From Anniella stebbinsi (Eukaryota > Chordata > Lepidosauria > Squamata > Anniellidae): DNA of 64,000 nucleotides. Positions 11,052-23,565 of the stretch are shown here, piece after piece. Each line of letters opens with the position of its first letter. The stretch's first letter is position 1. The notes under the pieces are model-generated. The model saw nothing but the letters and a program-made list of their open reading frames with translations. It ran no database searches and had not been told where the DNA came from. The position numbers were made by a program, and so were the translations under genes. The stretch is taken from contig JARDYH010000002.1 in assembly GCA_029215795.1 (NCBI GenBank), forward strand, positions 299,491,973 through 299,555,972, in the 5' to 3' direction.

Positions 11052-11265
11052 CTGACAAAGACAAGTCAATAACATCATTCCATTTTTAAAAAGATGGAAC
11101 TGTTTCCATAAGAAAACTAATGTTTCCAAAAACACAGTCAAGTCAAGGAGGGGTGTAATCCAATGGAATTCAACCCCCCATTATATTTTTCTATATGTAG
11201 GGATTAAATATTAAATGTCCCTCTGACTGTTTCTAGTGTGGCTGGTCCAGTTTGAAAATATCTTG

Positions 11266-11535
11266 GCTAGGGCTGTGCAGAGCAGCTCTGCTCCACTTGG
11301 AAATTCAAAGCAAAGCTCTATTGAGGGGTTACTTCATGTTGAATTTTGAAGCAGCTCCATTACTCCACCTCGTCGAATCTTCCTTTGAAGATTTGCTCCA
11401 TTTTTGTATAATTGCTCCATTATATCAAGGGGAATTAACAAAAATGCATACAGCTCCATCATTTTTAAAGATAAAGAGATTTGAAGCAGATCCATTTATC
11501 TGTTCAGTTTTAGGACCTTTAGAAGTTTGAGGTTT
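11266..11535. mobile_element. Possible hAT-like fragment (TAGGGCTGTGCA start)
   Basis: Starts CTAGGGCTGTGCAGAGCAG, resembling the end of the 5843-7688 element, then several CAGCTCCAT / TGCTCCAT repeats. The right end is not defined. A 92-codon frame here is chance. Confidence 0.35.
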
Positions 11536-13105
11536 TTTTTTTTTTTAACAACTGCTGGAGCCATTCCCTTCAAACTAAGGTTGTCAACCCCTAAGGCTGG
11601 AGTCTTGCATCTTGAGCAGTTTCAGACCTTGACATATTTAGAGGAAAGTCCCGCTGTTCTTACAACTCATAGCCCCACTTTGGGACCAGCAGGATCCATC
11701 TAAAATAACATATGAATCAGAAGCACAGCTTAATCTGAGCCAAACTCGGCCAAGGCCCCTTCCCTATGACATGTGTAAAAACAGCAAATGACACCTGGGG
11801 AGGGGTGTCTGTATGCTCTATTAAACCCATAATGGCTGTGCAGTGGTGCTGCATTGTTTAAACGATGCAGCCGCCAACTCGCAGCCACATTGAGAATTTC
11901 TTCCTGAAACTGTGTGCTTTCAAACTCTCAATATATTATGATTTTTACCTTCGCTCTGAGGTCCTCCCCCTCATTATTTCTCAGCTTCAGTTCAGGTTAT
12001 CTAGCTTGGATAAGCGAGGAAATGCAGGGCAGGCTAGACAATGGAATGGTCACCGGCGCTGCAGTTTTTCTGGCCAGATGGCCCGCACCCCCTCCTACCT
12101 GTCTAGCTTTATTTATTTAGTCTCGCAGCAGCAATACTATGGGTTTTTTGAGCTGATCCCCTTCCATGGCAATGGTGTATAGAGCCCCACCCCCCTAGAG
12201 AGGGCATTTTCTACATCATTGATTAGCAACAGCACATTCCCATAAACCAAGGACTAAGAGGTAAAGCTTTAGGTATTAAAGTCTGAATTCCAGGCTGGCC
12301 TAAGACCTGAACATCCATGCCCAAATATACAATATGTTTGAGAAGAGGACACAGCCAAACAGCCATCCTAGAAAAGAGTGGGAATATAGCATGCTCGTTG
12401 TCGTGAATAGTCTTCTCATTTGAAATGTACTAGTTGCATTAATTGAAAAATTAAACAAAACAAAGGTGTATTTTGATCAAGAACAAACATAAAAACGCTA
12501 TGGCATCAGCTATCTGGCAAAACTCAGGCTTGTACCTAAGCTCATTGTTCTCGGAGAATCCATGCTGATTGTTATGTCAACCTGGTAAATATACAAAGGG
12601 TGAGGGTGAAATATTATTTTGGGTCATGCCTTCGTATCTGTTTCCCAATACCACCATAGTTTAGGATTTGCCTTTCCAGCAAGAGATTACAAATACCATT
12701 CTTTCACTCTAAGATATATAAACAGAAACTGTAACCAAGCAACAGTTTATGATAACTAATATTTGTTAGCGTGGTCATAAAACAGGTTAAGTGAATACTA
12801 ACTTGAATGTAAACTGTACTCATGTGCCCAAACCCCCCCCCCCGAAGCCCAATTTCCTCCTAAAGGATGCAATTAGTAAACAACATTAAGAGCAGCAATG
12901 TTTTTTTTCTACAGCACCCTCTTTCCACAAGAACAATTGCTTCTTTGAATGTTTTGCATAATACAGGAAAATTCAATTAGCATTCCAGAAATTTATACAT
13001 TATAATAAAATGTCACAAAAAGCTCATAAATAATTAATAATAGAGTTTTGAAAAGAAAGATAGGCAGGGGTTAATATGCAATACAATACAATAAATTACT
13101 CATGT
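11536..13105. other. PLEKHS1 intron, no gene recognised
   Basis: No coding exon seen; includes a short C run (about 12834-12843). Confidence 0.4.
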
Positions 13106-13107
13106 AG

Positions 13108-13585
13108 GATTGAGTCTCTAAAGGAGCAATCCTGTGGTCCCTGGGTGAGTGTCCCATGGACCATAGGATTGTTCAGAATTCCACTGCTAAGGTCAGAAAC
13201 AGCAGTCCAACCTCGGAAGGGAGGGGCGGAGATGTGACCCACCCATTCACAGCTGGCATGGAAGAACCATGCTGGCTGCCCTACAAGTTCAGAAAAATGA
13301 CATCAGAAGAGGAGAAAAGGGGGCATTCCAGGGAGTGGGTAGGGAAGGAGACCAGAGAGGCCAGAATATGAATTATCCTCAGCTTCTTCCTGGCGCCTTC
13401 CCTCTGCCTATGAAGTAACCTAGCTAGATAGGCTAAAAAGCCTGTCTAGCAAAATCTGCAGGGCGGGAAGACAGGGAGGCAAAGATAGGCTCCGCTTCTC
13501 CCCTGCCCTGTATTAGATAATTGAACACCTCCGAGTTTAAGGGCTTCAAATCATCGAGGGCGCAATCGATAGGATTGCACCCTAA
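13108..13585 (+). repeat. Interspersed family C, copy 1
   Basis: Shares order of motifs with 25500-25965 and, inverted, with 17103-17547: terminal GCAATCCTGTGG / ATAGGATTGCACCC, a GCTGGCATGGAA-(G)AACCATGC core, and a TAGATAGGCTAAAAAGCC segment. Inverted termini suggest a MITE; no ORF. Confidence 0.6.
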
Positions 13586-13639
13586 ATCATACTGAAGTTA
13601 ATACAGTTTGTTTCTACATCGAGACTGCATTGACACTGG

Positions 13640-14030
13640 CCTAGTTTGCAATTAGCAACCAACTATGGGTTAATTAATTAACCCATGGTTGTTCTGGCAG
13701 CAAGCAAGCACACTGGCTCTCATCTGCTCATAACTTCTCCTTTACACCCAGCTCAGCAAGCAACCCAGGAACACCCTGTTCCTGGGTTGCTTGCTATAAC
13801 GTCTGAACCCAGCACTCTGGGTTGTTGAGGAAGAAACAATCCAGAGATTTAATCTGACAATAAACTATAGATTCAAACTCGGAAGTATTTGTCCCTGGGC
13901 TCAGACCCCCATAGCAACAACCCGAGAACATGGCATTCCTGTTTTTTTTGCTAAGTGGAAACAGAGAGCTGGTGGGAGGCTAGGCACTTATACACGGCCC
14001 CAGCAGCACCTGGGTTGTCATTACATTAGG
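13640..14030. repeat. Palindrome-rich segment, possible MITE
   Basis: Two local perfect inverted repeats: ATGGGTTAATTAATTAACCCAT (13665-13686) and AAGCAACCCAGGAACA facing its complement (13757-13793). Outer borders not fixed. Confidence 0.35.
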
Positions 14031-14537
14031 GATGTATGACAGTTTTGGTGTTACTTGCCAAACATGCAAGCATGCCCTGTTCAAAACCCTGCATGCAATT
14101 GAGATCATGAGCACGTGTCTGCCGAAAATATTCATAAATTGCTTAACATGTGCTCGCATCTGATTTGCTCAACTTTCCTAGTTTGATTCCCTTAACTTTC
14201 CCAATTCACACAAATTTCCACTGTAGATATTAGTCTATGGAGAAAAGTTGCGCAAATTAGGAAATTCATACAAATTTGGAGAAATTTGTGCAAATTTCAT
14301 GTTCAGCTGCAGCATAATTGGTACATTTTTCCTATTGTGCAGAGCAAGCAGTGATCCAAAATGTGAACAGGAATCAGGCACAAGATGATCTGCGAGATGA
14401 TATTCTAGCAATCTTGAACATCCCTTGTTTGCCCATCCTTATGTTACGTGCAAACTGGGCCACCGTATACCAATTTAGTTGCCCAATAAAAATGCTACAC
14501 CAGTTCTTATTTTGTAGATAGAATAACTTACAGATAT

Positions 14538-14752
14538 TGGGCAGTATCCAATGCTGAACTATCACTAATTTTAAGCATGTTGCACTTGTATAGACGACCT
14601 ATTGTGCAAAGCCAAGAGCACTTGCTGGCGTGTGACATGTTTCCCCAGACAAAATGTCATGCCAGCAGGTGCTCTTGGTGCTGTACTAGAGGAAATTTAT
14701 GCTTGTGCAATGCAATTTACATTAGTGGTAATTTGACATTGGATACTGCCCA
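14538..14752. mobile_element. 215-bp hairpin MITE (family D)
   Basis: TIRs TGGGCAGTATCCAATG / CATTGGATACTGCCCA, with inner arms (CCAAGAGCACTTGCTGG / CCAGCAGGTGCTCTTGG) also inverted. A diverged relative is likely at 26665-26870. Confidence 0.75.
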
Positions 14753-15160
14753 TTGGTTTTTGCTACATTTGTATTTTACGCATATGGAGCCTGCATATTA
14801 TTAGATTTCAAATGTGACTCTAAAATTGCATCCATACCTGAACAAGTTGTTTTGTACATTCACATCCAAAGGAAGACAATGACAGAAGATCAACCTATCT
14901 AAAAGTAAAATGGAATATTATAAAGAAAATACATAATATGTAATTATTCAACTATTTCATTTTTTCCAGCTTTAATTTGAACAACAAACATATCAAATTT
15001 CATCTAAAGGACATGGAGATCGAAAGCTTGGAGGAATGACACCTGAAAAATAACGTGCTCAGCAAGGATTTTTTAAAATTGATATTTATATTATAAAACA
15101 GACTTTAAAATGATAATCCTGTTTGGCAATATGGTACCACAAGGTGCCACCCTTTCCCCT

Positions 15161-15581
15161 GTCAGGGAAAATTTTATTTAAGATGAATAAAAGGACTGGA
15201 CAGTTGCAAAGTGTCCAGAGGACTGACTAGTGCACCTGAAGTCAATTAGCTAGGAGAATAGTTTTTCTATCTGCTGCTGAAAAGGTCAGGGAGATAGTGA
15301 GTTTTTTCTATAAGTTTTTCCTAATTGATTAAGTGCTTAGTCATTGTCCTGTCTACTGTATATAAGCTGTAAATGTTTGATGGAGGATGAGGAGAGAGGC
15401 TGGTTGTATGAGAATTATGAGGATGGACGGATATGCTATGTAAAATCTTCCTGGAACCTGTATTATATTTGGATGGACCAGACTGCTGTATATATCTATT
15501 GGAATCACAGTAAAAGGCTTGTATTATACACAAACCGCTGGTGTGTGAGTATTTTTACTGATTGGATCTCTGGAAACACGC
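15161..15581 (+). mobile_element. Possible LTR-like sequence 5' of the L2 fragment
   Basis: Begins TGTCAGGG, holds a TATA-like GTATATAAGC near 15357, AGTAAAAGG, and ends GGAAACA directly before the L2 coding part. TG...CA ends fit an LTR, but no target duplication or internal region is seen. Confidence 0.25.
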
Positions 15582-15589
15582 TTACTCTG

Positions 15590-16673
15590 CTGTCAGTGAA
15601 CCGGGAGCGCTTCTTTGCTGGACATCCCCAATGCTGTTTAACATTTATATGAAACCGCTGGGAGAGATCATCCGGAGGCATGGAGCGAGGTGCTATCAGT
15701 ACGCTGATGACACCCAAATATATTTCTCTATGCCTTCGACAACATTGTCAGCTAAGGATAGTGTGTCTCCTCTGAATGAATGCTTGGAGGCGGTAATGGG
15801 CTGGATGAGGAAAAACAAACTGAAGCTGAATCCAGACAAGATGGAGGTGCTTGCTGTCAAAGGCCCCAACCTGGGTTTGGAGGTGTGTCAACCAGTTCTG
15901 GATGGGGTTACACCCCCCTGAAAGACTGTGTTCACAGCTTGGGGGTACTCCTGGATCCATCGCTCCAAATGACAGCCCAGATAGATGTGACGGCCAGGAG
16001 TGCCTACTATCAGCTTCGGCTGATATGCCAGCTGCGCCCCTTCCTAGAGTTGGAAGACCTAAAGACGGCAGTGCACACACTGGTAACTTCGAGGTTCAAC
16101 TTCTGCAAAGCGCTGTACATAGGGCTACCTTTGTGCTTAGTCCGGAAACTTCAATTAGTTCAAAATATAGCAGCCAGGTTGGTGACCTGTTGTTCACTAG
16201 GGGTGACCACATTACACCAATCCTGAAATTACTCCACTGGCTGCCAATTAGTTTCCAGGCGAAGTACAAAGTGTTGGTTATTACCTTTAAAGCCCTACAT
16301 GGTTTGGGTCCAGGTTACCTGCAGGATCGCCTTCTCCTGTATAATCCGCTCTGTACACTCAGGTCCTCTGTGAAGAAGTTACTCCAATCAGCCAGAACTA
16401 GGCCGATGAGTGTTACCCATAGGACCTTCTCTTCTGCCGCTCCTAGACTGTGGAATGGCCTGCCGGAGGAGATTCGACAAATTAGCAGACTCCTTGAATT
16501 TAACAGAGCTGTGAAGACTGATCTCTTCCGGCAGGCCTACCCAGTTGAATTTTAAGATGTTTTTAATAATGTATTAGTTTTTATTTGTTTTTAATGCTTT
16601 ATCTATTTAATGGTCCTTGTATTTATATTTATTGTTGATCCCCGCCTCGATACGGAGGGAGAGGTGGGTTAGA

Positions 16674-16724
<51 letters not shown>

Positions 16725-16727
16725 TGC
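15590..16727 (+). mobile_element. L2-type LINE, 3' half with RT remnants
   Basis: Frames at 15562-15921, 15780-16226 and 15851-16555 together cover one damaged ORF: FNIYMKPLGEIIRRHG, catalytic QYADDTQIYF, NKLKLNPDKMEVL, SLGVLLDPSL, ALHGLGPGYL and PRLWNGLPEEI. These are the palm-to-C-terminus signatures of L2/CR1-clade reverse transcriptases. At least two frameshifts make it inactive. The 3' UTR ends GGAGAGGTGGGTTAGAAATAA and an (AAT)n tail. Confidence 0.9.
16674..16725. repeat. (AAT)n tail of the L2 LINE
   Basis: Run of ATA units at the LINE 3' end. Confidence 0.95.
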
Positions 16728-17102
16728 AAGCCAGCTTCAGTGTGAAGCTGGCTCCAAAATTGAGCCAGTTCTGTAAAAGATAGAAAAAAGACTTGAATGT
16801 CAGTAAGGGGTTAGCAATAGTTATCCAGTTCTTGCTTATTTTAAAAAAATGTATGCTGCTTTCAGTCAAAGTAGTTCACAATGCCTTTGGATAGTTCCCA
16901 GGTTTTTTTTATCCCAAAACACAGCCTTTTCCCCCATATCCACTTCATGACCTCTAAGACCAACCAAGAGCATCTATGTAGGATCATTTTTGGAGGAGAA
17001 GCTGGGGTTCCTAACGTGGTTTGAAAGCTGTCTCAGCAGAGGCATTAATACATAAGCATGCTAAAGTGATGGGTCCCATTTGTTAAAGGTATGTCTCATT
17101 TG

Positions 17103-17547
17103 GTAAATTAAGGGTGCAATCCTATGGCAATGGCCATTAAGTCTCCAAACCTAGAGAGTTATAGCAATCTAAATTAGAGCAAGAGGAGCAGTGGAGATAA
17201 ACTTTACCTCCATCTCCTCCCACTCTATATTTTAACTAGATGGACTTTTTCACCCATCTAGCTGAAGCATTGGGGAGAGAAGAAGGCTGGGGAGGCTGGA
17301 AGATTCCTTTTAAGTTTGCCTTTCCAGTCCCTTCCCTTCCCACCCACAGGAGCATACCCTTTACCTTCCCTCTGAGGTTGCTTTTGTGACCTTGGAGAGA
17401 CAGCTGGCATGGTTCTCTCTCTGTCAGTTGCGAGGGAGGGCAGCAGAGAATAGGGAGTTTGGACTCCTGGATCTGAGGTCAGAGTACTGACGCTGAGCTT
17501 GGATCCAAGAATCTGAACTATCCTATGGCACCCAAGTCACTGTATAG
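17103..17547 (-). repeat. Interspersed family C, copy 2 (inverted)
   Basis: Starts AGGGTGCAATCCTATGG, ends ATCCTATGGCACCC; the inner TAGATGGACTTTTTCACCCATCTAG segment and the GCTGGCATGGTT core match copies at 13108 and 25500 in reverse order. Confidence 0.6.
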
Positions 17548-17562
17548 GAGGGAGCTATATGA

Positions 17563-17878
17563 TAGGCTGACCAGATAAAATCCAGGTCTGGGCTCATGTA
17601 ACTTTAACCGTTGTAGAGAAAAGGGAATTTCAGCCAGTGTCATTTGTATGCAATTAGTTCCTGGTGAAATGCCCTCTTCATCACAACAGTTAAAGTTGCA
17701 GGCACTATACTAGAGGGACCATATACAAAAGAAGGCCCCCTGCAACTTTAACTGTTGTGATGAAGAGGGAATTTCACCAGGAACTAATTGCATACAAATG
17801 ACATTGGCTGAAATTCCCTTTTCTCTACAACTGTTAAAGTTACATGAGCCCTGACCTGGATTTTATCTGGTCACCCTA
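17563..17878. mobile_element. Family A hAT MITE, copy 3
   Basis: TIRs TAGGCTGACCAGAT / ATCTGGTCACCCTA with exact 8-bp duplication CTATATGA (17555-17562, 17879-17886). Long palindrome. Confidence 0.92.
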
Positions 17879-18436
17879 CTATATGATAGTTGTCAAAGCC
17901 ATACATGTTTTGCACATTTCATCTGATCTTCAGTATTTATTGTATACTACAGTGAATTTTGAACTTAGTTCATTTTTTGCTTGTACCATTCGTTGTGAAT
18001 TTTGGTTTACAAACTATTTTATTGTTATAGCATTGATATTTTCATATAAAATTTACAGCTCTTTCCTGATCTCCTATTTCTCTTTGGTTCAATGGTTCAT
18101 GACATGTTCTCTCTGGTTTGATCTTAATACACAGGATTCAAACTCAGACCTTTAAGAGCTAAGCATTCAAAGGATGGATGGATAAATCTGTTCATTTCAC
18201 TTTCTCCCACATAAGAGTTTTTTTTTTTTTTAAAAAAACAATACCTCAAGCTCTTTCCACAATTTATATTAAAAAAGTATATTTGGTAAGTTTCTATGGA
18301 AAAAAAACAAATAAAATTTTCACCCATCTCTTCTTTCCACATGTCAGATATGAGTTCAGAATTAGCATGGAGGCACCCAGAAGAGCATTGTACAATCCTC
18401 TGGCAATGCTATTACTAGCCACAAGCAAAGTGATGC

Positions 18437-18650
18437 AAGCCCAAAACGGACATTACTTTAAATCCATATCTAGTGGCTACATCTCCACCCCCATTTTTAC
18501 TCTAGAGTTCATGCAGGGCACAAGTGCTGATACAGATCAGGGGACTTTAACCCTGTCTCCCTCTAGGGGCCCTATTCAGATTGGGGTCCCTGTGCTTACT
18601 CTAGAGTAAAAATGAAAAACAGAAGAAGACACCATTGCTAGATATGGATT
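18437..18650. repeat. Interspersed family E, copy 1
   Basis: CAAAACGGACATTACTTTAAATCCATATCTAG at the left (inverted as CTAGATATGGATTT at the right), with TTTTTACTCTAGAGT / ACTCTAGAGTAAAAAT arms inside. Diverged copies at 22388-22550 and 63830-64000. Confidence 0.55.
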
Positions 18651-18718
18651 TCACACAACAACTGTTTTGATTAAGTTTCTCTTAAAACTTTACAGTGCTG
18701 TAAGCACTTCCTGGATAA

Positions 18719-18838
18719 AAGCCTATCTACACTACTGCTTTAAAATGGTTTATACCAGTTTTAAACTGGTTAATAACGGTTATTAACCGGTTTAAAACTG
18801 TTATAAACCATTTTAAAGCAGTAGTGTAGATAGGCTCT
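18719..18838. mobile_element. Family B 120-bp hairpin MITE, copy 2
   Basis: AGCCTATCTACACTACTGC to GCAGTAGTGTAGATAGGCTCT; same sequence and length as the copy at 10449-10568, also in the PLEKHS1 5' region. Confidence 0.85.
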
Positions 18839-19238
18839 ATGCCAATTAATTACACCGATTTACCCTGTCCCCTCAACCTCACTCTTCCTTTAATAAGTAT
18901 TGCCTTCTCATTGACTAACCTTATCTTGTCTACTGGAGTATAGCCCCAGGGCTAGTGCTGGCATCAGCACGCATTTGCTGAAGGCTCACATCCCACAAGG
19001 GGACTCACTCACAAGTTATCCCATAGACATGCATCTCCTCTTCACCCTTGCCAGCTGCATGTTCACCTGCCTCTCTCTCTCTGGCCTTGATAATGTTGGT
19101 GGAGCAGTAGAAGCCGCTGCCTACTTGCTCACTGGCTCTATGCCTGGCAAGCAAGATGGTGGGAGCAATATTGAGGAAAAGGAGGAGGAGGAGAAGCAGC
19201 TGACAACAATGGCAGTGAGAAGGTAGACTCAATAAGGG

Positions 19239-19558
19239 TAGGTTGACCATATGAAAAGGAGGACAGGGCTCATGTAACTTTAACAGTTGTAGAGAAAAGG
19301 GAATTTCAGCAGGTGTCATTTGTATGCAATTAGTTCCTGGTGAAATTCCCTCTTCATCACAACAGTTAAAGTTGCAGGCACTATACTAGAGTGACCATAT
19401 ACAAAAGCAGGCAGGGCCCCTGCACCTTTAACTGTTGTGATGAAGAGGGAATTTCACCAGGAACTAATTGCAAACAAATGACACTGGCTGAAATTCCCTT
19501 TTCTCTACAACTGTTAAAGTTACATGAGCCCTGTCCTCCTTTTCATATGGTCAGTCTA
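19239..19558. mobile_element. Family A hAT MITE, copy 4
   Basis: TIRs TAGGTTGACCATATG / CATATGGTCAGTCTA; flanks AATAAGGG and AGTAAGGG differ at one of eight bases. Confidence 0.9.
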
Positions 19559-19739
19559 AGTAAGGGCCCTTGGGGACCCTTAAGTGTCTTGTTCAAGGGC
19601 CTCAAAAACCTGAAGCTAGTACCATATAGCCTTCCTACTTTTACATAGTTAGTGTCAGCTGTCTATTGCCATTGGCTCTTTGGTCAAAATGATCCCAAAT
19701 TGTCCAGCTGATTTGTACCAAAGTGGCAATTTAAACAAT

Positions 19740-20255
19740 GAACATCTTGTTTTAGGGTGGTGTACAATTCATTAAAAACGTAATACTTATAATTATAACA
19801 GAGCAGAATAAAACTGGCAGGAAAGGATAAAACCATTCCATCACATAAAACCAATTTAAAAACAGCAGCAGAATAAAGTGCTCAAAACACTAAAACAAAC
19901 AAACAAACAAACAACAGTTCGTAAAATGCCTGGGAGAATCAAAAAGTCTTCACCTGGTGTTGAAAAGACCATAAAGGAAGCGCCTGGCATGCCTCTCTGG
20001 CGAGAGCATTCCCCAAATGATGTGCCACCACTGAAAAGGCTCTCTCTCATAGACAGCGCAGAGGAGGGCCTCCGACAAATGAAGCCATGATCTTAATATC
20101 TGGGTATATACATAGAGGGGGAGCCGTTCCTTCAGGTAATCTGGCCCCAAGCCACTTAAGGCTTTAAAGCTCGAAACCAGCACTTTGAACTGGGTATGGA
20201 AATGGACTAGCAGCCAGTGCTGATGGAGAAGTATTGCCATAACGTGATCACATCA
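19740..20255 (-). mobile_element. LINE (L2/CR1-like) 3' fragment, antisense
   Basis: On the minus strand one frame reads VSSFKALSGLGPDYLKERL, the C-terminal LINE ORF2 signature shared with 16290 and 35360; other parts are shifted. A 3' UTR-like, A-rich part lies at 19740-19920 with an (AAAC)n run. Confidence 0.75.
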
Positions 20256-21267
20256 GGTAGTCCCAGCTGATTGCACATGAACAATGCTTTTGTTTCATTT
20301 AACATGCACCTTAGGGTTCTGCTGTGCTAATGCCATTTGGCTGACTTCTCCGACTGACTTGCGGAGACACCCCTGATTGTGCTTTCAAAGCAGGTTAAGC
20401 AAAGTATCAAGAGAGAAAAAGATGGTAGAAATACTGTAGGGCAAGGAGGAGATTTTACGAGAGGATAAACGTAATACATCATCCTGAAAGCCCTTTGTTA
20501 GTCTTTCTTTATGGAAGTAATAGCCAGGTTCCAGAACAAAGATAAGAAGGAATACCTGGGCCTCTAATTCATAAAGAATGGAGTAGGTTACTATGTAGGT
20601 ACACCTCCCAAGCAAACAAATGCATATTGGAGAGGCGAGGAGGAGACAACAACAAAAGAAGAAATCCAGCATCACGGGGAAAATGCACAGGAAAACAACA
20701 AAACGAAACCCAACTAGGGAAGTGTAACAGATGTCATCCAGCCCTGAGTGTCTCTGGATCAACACTTCAGCCCAGTCTAGTCACCAAAACTCAGGACAAA
20801 ATGCACACAAACATCTCAGTCTGGAGATCAGCAACCATATAGACCTTGTCTGCAGGCTCCCAAACACACAAAAGCAAGCAGAGTTATATTTCAGGAACAT
20901 TCAGGCCGTTAGGGTGCACAGGAATCACATATCACATGGATCATGAAGAAAATCACATGGGACAAGAAGAAAAGGACTGAGTTGTACGTGAATAACCTTA
21001 CTAAGACATGACTGTGACATTGCAAGAATGGATCAAACAAATTACTTTATGAATTTGTATTCTGCTGTTGTAGGTAATAATTAGGAAAGCCTTTTGTTTT
21101 GTTTTCAAAGAGCAGCACGTTTGAAAAACTAACTGCTTTTATTATCTGCAGGATCCTAAATATATGTTAGTTTGTAACAAACATTTAGCCTACTTCTACC
21201 CTCTAAATGGAAGTTTAAAATGCTTGTGACTGTGCCTTAAAACGAACTTCTGATGTATATATTTAAA

Positions 21268-21588
21268 TAGGCTGACCATATGAAAAGGAGGACAGGGCTC
21301 ATGTAACTTTAACAGTTGTAGAGAAAAGGGAATTTCAGCCAGTGTCATTTGTATGCAATTAGTTCCTGGTGAAATTCCCTCTTCATCACAACAGTTAAAG
21401 GTGCATTCACTATACTAGAGTGACCATATACAAAAGCAGGCAGGGCCCCCTGCACCTTTAACTGTTGTGATAAAGAGGGAATTTCACCAGGAACTAATTG
21501 CATACAAATGACACTGGCTGAAATTCTCTTTTCTCTACATCTGTTAAAGTTACATGAGCCCTGTCCTCCTTTTCATGTGGTCAGCCTA
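21268..21588. mobile_element. Family A hAT MITE, copy 5
   Basis: TIRs TAGGCTGACCATATG / CATGTGGTCAGCCTA and exact 8-bp duplication TATTTAAA (21260-21267, 21589-21596). Confidence 0.92.
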
Positions 21589-21895
21589 TATTTAAATCTC
21601 ACTTTAATAAATATTAATTTCTTTATTTACCCAGTTAATTTATCTCTTGCTCTTGCAACAGCTAGCAAAATCTAGGTGCCTTCTTTTATTTGCTTGCAGC
21701 AACAATGGCAACAGGGAGAGATGCAAATGGATTAACCCTTTCCTCTTTCCCATTTTATAAATCTAAACTCCCCCTGCCCCCAAAACACTTGTACACACAA
21801 AAGCAGCTCTTGTGTGTGTGCTCTAAAATAAGGGTAACAGTTTTTAAAAGGATGTCACAGTGTCTGAGCAACAAACTTGAACTTGATATATCTTT

Positions 21896-21913
21896 GCACA
21901 CACACACACACAC
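21896..21913. repeat. (CA)n microsatellite
   Basis: Short CA run. Confidence 0.8.
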
Positions 21914-22387
21914 CGGTTGAAGTTTCAATCCACATATTCTGGACCAACTGCTCTAAAACTAGCAAAACTGCTCTATGGATTACATTGTTTGAGAACTAAT
22001 CCTTAGCCAAACCATTTCACTTTTTTGAAAGCAAGTTTGAAGGCAGACTCTCCTCCCTGTAAACCAAATATTTGCTTTCTAAATCCTGTTCTATTTGAAA
22101 CAAACCGGAGAAGAGTCAGGTGTTCTCTAAATATGGTACCTTGGTTTCAGCTTTGTCTGGATACCATATTTTAATTACTTTGGGATTCAAGCAACATGCA
22201 TTCAGTTTTACTTAAGATTTTATTTTGCCATCATGCTGAAGGATTCAAAAAATCAGCAATATGCTGCTCTTTACGTTACTGTGCTCTGTCTTCCTATTGA
22301 TCCATCACATTTGCTCCTAAGTTACATTACAGTCATAAGTATGGGTCCAAAAATTATCTTCTAAAGAGAATGTCTCTCTTAGGCTAA

Positions 22388-22555
22388 AGCAGACATTACT
22401 TTCCATTTCATCATTTTTGCACTTGAATAAAGCCCCCCCCCCCCGCAATCTGGATCAGGACCCTAGCATAGGGAATAGGGGGGCTTTAACCCTTTCCCCT
22501 TTCTGTGGGCCCAGTCTGGATCAGCCCTCCCCCAGCCTAAAAATACTTTTAACCA
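22388..22555. repeat. Interspersed family E, copy 2 (diverged)
   Basis: AAAGCAGACATTACTTTCCATTT, then a C run and GATCAGGACCC / GGGCCCAGTCTGGATCAG segments in the same order as at 63830-64000. Confidence 0.4.
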
Positions 22556-22926
22556 ACGAGAAAACATCTAAATTTGAAGGAATGTCATGATATGCAGAGA
22601 CAAGAACTTATAATACAAACTGTAGTCACCTGCAAATTATCTGTTTATGATTAGAAACATGGTGGTGTGCCGGTGCGTGTGTGTGTTAATCACAATATGC
22701 ACAGATTTTATTTAATGCAAATAAAGAGCTTTTAAATAGCACTCTTACTCATGTTAAAAATGATAATTCCATGACTGTGCCTCTGGTTTTGTTTGCAGAA
22801 TTTTAAATAAAATTTTAAATCGTCTCTGAAAAGCCACTTATATGTTTTAACTAAAGAAACCAGCAGGATAATTGTATATGCTAACTTCAACTCTAAACAA
22901 AGACAAAAGTCAGTAGATATACTTAC

Positions 22927-22974
22927 AGGACCAAAGTGTTTGTCATGCTGGAGATCAACAATGTCCAACCACAT
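22927..22974 (-). CDS. PLEKHS1: Candidate first coding exon of PLEKHS1
   Basis: ATG opens a 16-codon frame (MWLDIVDLQHDKHFGP) that ends exactly at a strong donor, CCT/GTAAGT. Position 5' of the PH exons on the same strand fits a short first coding exon. Against it: phase 0 at the donor, while the next sure exon needs one carried base, so another exon must lie between 11.1 and 22.9 kb or this call is wrong. The open frame beyond the donor is intron read-through. Confidence 0.35.
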
Positions 22975-23565
22975 CTACGATGCACTCCCTGAGCACTGGA
23001 ACATTTAGTTTAATACTGAGCATGCAGCAGGTGCCTTCTTATACCAGTCTACTAATCACAGCACGTAACTATGAGTCATAAGGAAATACCCATTTCTTTT
23101 ATTCTGGGCAAATCTGTACGGTTGAATTGAAAGATGTTTAGAATGGCAAAACCTAGGAGATGGCAGTTTGTGGTTGATGTGCATTTGACAAGGCCTAATA
23201 CATACACATAGTAATAATAATAACAACAATAGAGATTTACATGGATGGATCTAGGATTTGAGCATTTTGTTTCATTTCATTTTCTCCTTACAATCACAAT
23301 GTTTTTGTTAAACATAGATCTAACATCTTCCTTTTCTCTGAAAGGAAATAGGGTAAAGTATTGTGTGATTTTGAGTGTTAATTCTAACAGCAAAAAATAT
23401 GTGCAGTATATTGACTCAGTTATCCCTTGTTTAAAGAGCAGAACAGACTACTATATGAGAAATACACCCAAGTAACAAAAAGCCCCAGCGTGCTTTCTTA
23501 ATTGGGATATTCCAAAGTAAGCAAGATTTACCGAATGGGGTTTTTCAGCTGTCCATCATCAATTA

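Noticed and set aside
18124..18609. 143-codon plus-strand frame
   Set aside because: Spans a T run and family E repeat; no motif.
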